Assembly: GCA_029564595.1 (NCBI GenBank)
Contig: JAKQPS010000190.1
Coordinates: 1 to 27,604, forward strand
Direction of reading: 5' to 3'
Origin: a bacterium
GTDB taxonomy: Bacteria > UBP15 > UBA6099
Length of the DNA stretch: 27,604 bases
Below, piece by piece: positions 23,222-27,604 of the stretch. The stretch's first letter is position 1. Each line of letters starts with the position of its first letter. The translations under genes and the position numbers were made by a program. Below the pieces are notes generated by a model. It was not told the origin of the DNA. It did not search any database and saw nothing but the letters and a program-made list of their open reading frames with translations.

Positions 23222-24502
23222 TCAGCGCCGCCGCTCCTCAATCCAGACTGTGGCCATGAGGACGCACGGCACTATCGACATTAGCATCAGCAGTTGGAAC
23301 AAGAATCCCCATCCGTATTTGTCCGACAGGAAGCCGATGACGGGGCCTTGGACAGCCGCGCCGAGAGCGCCAAGCCCGTTTATGATGCCGACCGCTGTGG
23401 CTGTTCCGCCGCCGCGCCCTATGTCCATCGCCGCCGTGCCGACCATTATCGACGTCGGCCCCTGAATCAGGAAATAGATGGCGCACAGCCCCGCCAAATT
23501 CCACACCGGCCCCATCGCCGCTATGCTGTTCTGAGCGCCGAGGACGAATATCAGGCAGAGCAGCATCATGGTGGCAACCGCCCCGCGTTTCGATTTGAAA
23601 TACCTGTCAGACACATATCCGGCGGCAACCGTGCCGAACAGCCCGGCCAGCTCCGGAGCGGCGGACTGGAACCCGCTCGCCGTCACGCTGAACCCCATTT
23701 TTTCATACAGGTACATTGCCAGCCAGCACATCAGCGCGTACCTTACGAACGTGACGCAGAAGTAAGAGACGCCCATCCTCCAGAGCGCGGGCGACCTCAG
23801 CAGGCGGGCGGTTTCCGAGTTTGCGCTCGCCGGGCGCGCCGCCGTGCCTGTCGCCGCGCGCCCCGGGCCGTAGAACTCTTCCGCAGGGGGAAGCCCGGCT
23901 TTGGCGGGAGACTCGATATGGAACGCGATGAACGTCAGCGCCACGCCGAACATCATCGCCGCCGGAATGAAAAATGAGTATCGCCAGCCGTACCATCCGA
24001 GAGCGGCGGCGGCGACGACCCGCGCGACGAATCCGACCGCCTGAAAGTTCGTGCTCCAGAAACCCATCACCGTCCCGCGCTCCCGGCTTGAAAACCAGTT
24101 GTCCATCGACTTCACGCAGGACGTCCAGCCGGTGGATTGCGCCAGCCCGTTGATTCCCCAGAAAAGCAGCAGGAGCGGAAGCGCGGACGACAGCCCGAAG
24201 GCGGCGGTCATTGCGACGGACGCGAGCATCCCGGCCCCGACGAGCAGTTTCACGCTCATCCTGTCGCCGAGCGCGCCGTTCACGAATTGCCCCGCCGCGT
24301 ACATCGTCATGAACGCCAAATCAATCGCGCCTAGTTGCGAGTTGGCAAGCCCAAGTCCTTCGCCCACCGCCGGTTTCGCCACGAAGTAGCAGTTGCGGCA
24401 AAAGTAGTAGCCGCCGTATGTTATCCACAGGATGGCGAAAGCTCTGGCGCGTTGCGCGTCGTATTTCTTCCTGAGTCCGCCGTCCGCGTTTATGCTTTTC
24501 AT
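23222..24502 (-). CDS. MFS transporter, organophosphate:phosphate antiporter (GlpT/UhpT) family
   Basis: A 426-residue transporter with 12 expected membrane helices and a central loop at about 198-235. The two arginines that bind the phosphate group in GlpT/UhpT have counterparts: R36 (GYYFCRNCYFVAKP) in helix 1 and R254 (TFVRYALMCW) in helix 7. The MFS loop motif GDRMSVK is at 79-85. It likely exchanges an organic phosphate such as glycerol-3-phosphate or a sugar phosphate for inorganic phosphate; the exact substrate cannot be told. No SD is evident before ATG 24502. It converges with the peptidase gene and follows the ABC operon by 102 bases. No glp or uhp regulatory genes are near. Confidence 0.87.
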   Translation of the reverse strand: MKSINADGGLRKKYDAQRARAFAILWITYGGYYFCRNCYFVAKPAVGEGLGLANSQLGAIDLAFMTMYAAGQFVNGALGDRMSVKLLVGAGMLASVAMTAAFGLSSALPLLLLFWGINGLAQSTGWTSCVKSMDNWFSSRERGTVMGFWSTNFQAVGFVARVVAAAALGWYGWRYSFFIPAAMMFGVALTFIAFHIESPAKAGLPPAEEFYGPGRAATGTAARPASANSETARLLRSPALWRMGVSYFCVTFVRYALMCWLAMYLYEKMGFSVTASGFQSAAPELAGLFGTVAAGYVSDRYFKSKRGAVATMMLLCLIFVLGAQNSIAAMGPVWNLAGLCAIYFLIQGPTSIMVGTAAMDIGRGGGTATAVGIINGLGALGAAVQGPVIGFLSDKYGWGFLFQLLMLMSIVPCVLMATVWIEERRR

Positions 24503-24556
24503 ATTGTTTGTTTCTGACAGTCTCTTGCTGATATTTTTCGGGAAATCGCGGCTGAA

Positions 24557-24592
24557 AACCGGGGAGGCTGCGCCGGGGAAGGGGGAGCCTCC
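24557..24592 (-). terminator. Probable terminator of ABC operon
   Basis: On the minus strand GGAGGCT (24592-24586) pairs with AGCCTCC (24569-24563) around a 16-base loop, followed by ccggtttt. The T-run is short, so the site is only probable. It lies just after the permease stop at 24605. Confidence 0.45.
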
Positions 24593-24604
24593 GCGCGCCG
24601 GGCG

Positions 24605-26302
24605 TCAGGCGCGGAACAGGTCTCCCATCTTCTTGCCGAGCAGTTTTTGCGCGGCGGCGAGAGCGGCCGCAAGCAGCAACGCGCCCAGAACGCCCATCGC
24701 GCTCGCTATCATCCCTCCGTCTCCCAGCCGCGCCATCAGCATGTATATCGCCTTGGTCATCGGGAAGAATTTTTCTTCCATAGCAAGAATCAGGCTGTCG
24801 CTGACTTCGAGCATGCTGAAAGCGAAAGCCAGAATGGCGGCTCCGAGCATGTTCGCGCGGATTAGGGGAAGCGTGATGAATCGGAGGGTGGGAGCGGGGC
24901 CTGCGCCGAGGCTTGCGGAGGCCTCCTCAAGGGCCGCGCCCGTCTGCTGGAATCCCGCGTACAGCGCCCTTACCACCAGAGGCAGCCGCCGCACCGCGTA
25001 CCCGATCACGAGCAGGGGAACCGGATTTACTCTCGGATCCAGCGACGTGCCGAAGAAGCCCTGCACGTATCCGAACGCCAGCACGACGCCCGGCACGGCC
25101 AGAGGCAACATGGCGCACGCGTCGAGTATTCCTTGCCCCTTGAACTTCTTGCGCGCCAGCAGGTACGCGATAGTCCCGCCCGCCGCCATCGTTACTATCA
25201 CCGCCAGCCCGCTCAAAGCCAGACTGTTCTTCACCGAATTGTACGACATCGGGTGCGTGAACACCTTGCCGTAGTAGTCCAGCGTCCATTCCTGCGGCAG
25301 CGCGGACATGAACCATTTCTCGGAGAACGAGACCAAGACGACGCTCACATGCGGGATGAGGGCTATTAAAACGAAGACGGCGAGGGCAGCGCAGACGGCG
25401 ACCTTGCCCGGAAGGCCGAGGCGGACGAGTCGGCCCGCCGAGCGCCCGAACGCCGGCATGTCCAACCGGCGGCGCGCAAACACGAACTTGGACAACATGA
25501 AAAACGCCGCCGTTATCAGCAGCACCGCCACCACAAGCGCGTACCCCAGCGCGTTTTCCTGCGTGGCCTGCACCGCGTTGAATATCTGCACCGGAGCCAC
25601 CGCGCGGTACTCGAACAGAAGAGGCGTGCCGAGGTCAGTCATCGCCCAGATGAAAACGATCGAAGCGCCGGCGAAAAATCCCGGCATCAGCAGCGGGGCG
25701 GTCACCGTCCGGAACAGCGCCGCGCCTCTCGCTCCGAGGCTCCTCGCCGCGTCCTCCAGCGACGGGTCCATCAACGCGAACGAACCGGAGATGTTCAACA
25801 GCATTATCGGAAACAGGTGCAGCGTTTCTAGGATTACCACTCCCCAGAACGGCGACCCCAGCCAGTCGATAGGATTCATCTCGCTGATGATTCCCGCCTT
25901 CATCAACAATATGTTGATCATGCCGAACCTGCCGAACACGTACCGTATGCCGATTGCGCCGACGAACGGCGGAAGGATGAGCGGGAAGAGAAGCAGGTTG
26001 CTCCAAAGCCCCTTTGCGGGCAGGTCCGTGCGGGAGAGAAGCCATGCGAAGGCTAGTCCCAGAGCGGCGCTGAGCAAGGTCACCGCAGCCGCTATCATAA
26101 GGCTGTTGCCGATGCTCTCGCGGAGCGCGGGGCTTTTGAAGAGCAGTTCGAAAAATTCGAGGGTGGGGCGTCCGTTCACAATGAACGATTTGTTGAAGAC
26201 GTACACGAGAGGATAAAACAGAAAGAGGGCGAAGAAGGCGGCAATCGCCGCGACTGCGGCGAACGCGCCGGGGCCGGGACGCTCATTCGAGGACGACCGC
26301 AT
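24605..26302 (-). CDS. Fused ABC transporter permease (FbpB/ThiP-like)
   Basis: A 565-residue inner-membrane protein carrying two permease halves in one chain, as in Fe(III), thiamine and 2-aminoethylphosphonate importers. Each half has the EAA loop that docks on the ATPase: EDAARSLGARGAALFRTV (183-200) and EEASASLGAGPAPTLRFI (459-476). About 12 membrane helices are expected, the first at 13-36. The length is normal for the fused type. The start codon lies inside the end of the ATPase gene (20-base overlap), so the two are coupled. The substrate-binding protein is not in the window; it may lie upstream beyond 27604 or elsewhere. Ferric iron is the most common substrate of this type, but it is not proven here. 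Confidence 0.87.
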   Translation of the reverse strand: MRSSSNERPGPGAFAAVAAIAAFFALFLFYPLVYVFNKSFIVNGRPTLEFFELLFKSPALRESIGNSLMIAAAVTLLSAALGLAFAWLLSRTDLPAKGLWSNLLLFPLILPPFVGAIGIRYVFGRFGMINILLMKAGIISEMNPIDWLGSPFWGVVILETLHLFPIMLLNISGSFALMDPSLEDAARSLGARGAALFRTVTAPLLMPGFFAGASIVFIWAMTDLGTPLLFEYRAVAPVQIFNAVQATQENALGYALVVAVLLITAAFFMLSKFVFARRRLDMPAFGRSAGRLVRLGLPGKVAVCAALAVFVLIALIPHVSVVLVSFSEKWFMSALPQEWTLDYYGKVFTHPMSYNSVKNSLALSGLAVIVTMAAGGTIAYLLARKKFKGQGILDACAMLPLAVPGVVLAFGYVQGFFGTSLDPRVNPVPLLVIGYAVRRLPLVVRALYAGFQQTGAALEEASASLGAGPAPTLRFITLPLIRANMLGAAILAFAFSMLEVSDSLILAMEEKFFPMTKAIYMLMARLGDGGMIASAMGVLGALLLAAALAAAQKLLGKKMGDLFRA

Positions 26303-27329
26303 TGTCCGCCTCCGCGTATACGCCCGCCGCGTCTCCCTCGCGCCATGTCAATCTTGCGTCCGCTCCGAGAGACACTGAAGAGAGAGTCGCGCCGTTCTCA
26401 AGTTCGACCTCGACGCGCACTGAGCCGCCGAAGAAAGACACCCTGCGGACGACGCCGCGAGCGGGCGCGCCTTCGGGCGCGCCGAGCCGGACGCATTCGG
26501 GTCGCAGAGATATCCTCGCAATCGCACGAGAGGCCTCGCACTGAGCCGGAACCCAGCCTGCCGCCGTCGCGTATCCGAACGCGCCCCCGCGCGGCTCCGC
26601 CGTCCCGTCCAGCAGATTTGTCTCCCCGACAAACCCGGCCACGAACTCGTTGCGGGGCTTCGCGTATATCTCAGCCGGAGTTCCCGCCTGCTCGATCCGG
26701 CCGTTCCTCATTATCGCCATCCGGTCCGCCAGCGACAGCGCCTCGTCCTGATCGTGCGTAACGTACACCGCAGTTATCTTGAACTCCTGATGTATCCTTT
26801 TGATTTCCTCGCGCACTTCGACCCGCAGCTTGGTGTCGAGATTGCTAAGAGGCTCGTCGAGCAGGAGCACCTCCGGCTGGATGGCCAGAGCGCGCGCGAG
26901 CGCCACCCTCTGCTGCTGCCCGCCTGAAAGCTCGGAAGGATATCTCGGCCCCAGTCCGGACAACCGGGTTCTCTCCAAAGCCTCCGCCACGCGGGCCGCC
27001 CTCTCCGCCGCAGCCGTCTTCCTGAACCTCAGGCCGTACTCCACGTTGCGCTCCACCGTCATGTGCGGAAAGAGCGCGTACGTCTGAAACACCATCCCCA
27101 CGTTGCGGCGGTGCGCGGGCAGGCGGCTCACATCCCTGCCGTCAAACAGGATTGTCCCCTCGTCAGGCTCGACGAATCCCGCCAGCATCCTCAGCGCGGT
27201 CGTCTTTCCGCAGCCGGACGGGCCGAGCAGAAAAAACAATTCCCCTCGCTCGACCGTCAGCGAAATTCCGTCCACCGCCGCGACGGCTCCGAACCTTTTC
27301 GTCACATCCCTGAATTCTACAGAAGCCAT
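26283..27329 (-). CDS. ABC transporter ATP-binding protein (FbpC/PotA-like)
   Basis: A 348-residue ATPase that powers the fused permease. Walker A is GPSGCGKTT (36-44), the Q-loop is Q82 (MVFQTYALFPHMT), the signature is LSGGQQQR (134-141), Walker B is VLLLDEP (154-160) and the switch histidine is H192. A TOBE domain follows (about 270-348), in which the family's regulatory ligand can bind. The length and DTKLRVEVREEIKRIH (165-180) are typical of the spermidine, iron and sugar importer group. GGAG lies about four bases upstream of the ATG. The gene is first in its two-gene unit, and its last 20 bases overlap the permease gene. Confidence 0.92.
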   Translation of the reverse strand: MASVEFRDVTKRFGAVAAVDGISLTVERGELFFLLGPSGCGKTTALRMLAGFVEPDEGTILFDGRDVSRLPAHRRNVGMVFQTYALFPHMTVERNVEYGLRFRKTAAAERAARVAEALERTRLSGLGPRYPSELSGGQQQRVALARALAIQPEVLLLDEPLSNLDTKLRVEVREEIKRIHQEFKITAVYVTHDQDEALSLADRMAIMRNGRIEQAGTPAEIYAKPRNEFVAGFVGETNLLDGTAEPRGGAFGYATAAGWVPAQCEASRAIARISLRPECVRLGAPEGAPARGVVRRVSFFGGSVRVEVELENGATLSSVSLGADARLTWREGDAAGVYAEADNAVVLE

Positions 27330-27525
27330 ATCGCTCCGCCGACGGAAGATTTAACCCGCCGCTCTAAAAGATACTAACATCCGCCGCGCGCCCAATCAAC
27401 CCGAACGCGCCTTTTAACGGCGGGCAACGCCGCAAAGCGGAGAAAATATCCGAAAACCTTCGAAAAATCATTCCTGAGTCCCCCTGAAACTCAGATATTT
27501 ATCGCGGCGAGCGGGACTTTGGAGT

Positions 27526-27547
27526 GCGGCGATTCATCGCCGCTTTT
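27526..27547 (+). terminator. Terminator-like hairpin
   Basis: GCGGCGAT (27526-27533) pairs perfectly with ATCGCCGC (27536-27543), followed by TTTT. It has terminator form on the plus strand, though no plus-strand gene precedes it; a two-base loop means the real loop takes two pairs from the stem. Confidence 0.4.
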
Positions 27548-27569
27548 CCCAGCGATGTGAACCATCCCG

Positions 27570-27593
27570 GAGCCGGGAATTAATTCCCGGCTC
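27570..27593. repeat. 24-base perfect palindrome
   Basis: GAGCCGGGAATT (27570-27581) is followed directly by its exact reverse complement AATTCCCGGCTC (27582-27593). It could be a terminator of a gene beyond the window or a binding site for a dimeric protein. It is followed by ttgtcag, with no T-run. Confidence 0.6.
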
Positions 27594-27604
27594 TTGTCAG
27601 CGTT

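Larger units (their letters stand above)
27330..27604. other. Non-coding end region with hairpins
   Basis: No gene is seen. The stretch holds the likely promoter region of the ABC operon (no clear boxes found), a small stem CTGAGT/ACTCAG near 27475-27495, and two strong hairpins described separately. Confidence 0.5.

Noticed and set aside
27330-27604. TPP or other riboswitch upstream of the ABC operon
   Set aside because: No thi-box-like conserved segments are visible; the only structures are simple hairpins not placed as an aptamer.
1-27604. CRISPR array
   Set aside because: No regularly spaced direct repeats and no cas genes are seen.

Overview
This window comes from a GC-rich bacterium with two membranes. 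The evidence for an outer membrane is an lptF/G-type permease gene followed by lptD, a lipoprotein with a clear lipobox, and a truncated gene for a beta-rich, barrel-like protein. Many genes have Shine-Dalgarno (SD) sites and sigma70-like promoters with -10 boxes TATAAT or TATCAT. I cannot name the species. The mixture suggests an anaerobic or environmental diderm lineage, but that is inference.

Layout. Positions 1-1535 are a complete IS1380-family element whose terminal repeat starts at base 1. It interrupts a gene whose 3' part runs to about 2518. A single-protein MmeI-like restriction-modification enzyme follows on the minus strand (2617-5493), divergent from a B12-binding-type radical SAM gene (5637-7073). 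Next comes a GT-C (ArnT/PMT-like) membrane glycosyltransferase on the minus strand (7101-9335), divergent from two coupled genes (9505-12851). Each of the two encodes a multi-pass membrane domain fused to a beta-propeller-like domain. A two-gene redox operon follows: a CrtI-like FAD oxidoreductase and an FAD/NAD/[2Fe-2S] reductase (12930-15762).

The minus-strand operon lptF/G-lptD-lipoprotein (19888 to 15817) concerns lipopolysaccharide export. It lies divergent from tRNA-Leu(CAG), which has a strong terminator. About 460 bases without a gene carry nested hairpins. A minus-strand XRE regulator, an 80-residue helical protein and a stand-alone receiver protein follow (21699 to 20545). Divergent from these is an M28-type peptidase with membrane segments inside its catalytic domain (21982-23193). 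The window ends with an OPA-family transporter and an ABC importer pair (fused permease and ATPase), all on the minus strand, then a non-coding stretch with two hairpins.

The parts most worth following up are the M28 peptidase with a membrane hairpin between its first two metal ligands, the redox pair, the twin membrane-propeller proteins, and the lipoprotein of unknown family placed where an LptD partner would be expected. No CRISPR array, prophage or multi-gene defence island is visible.
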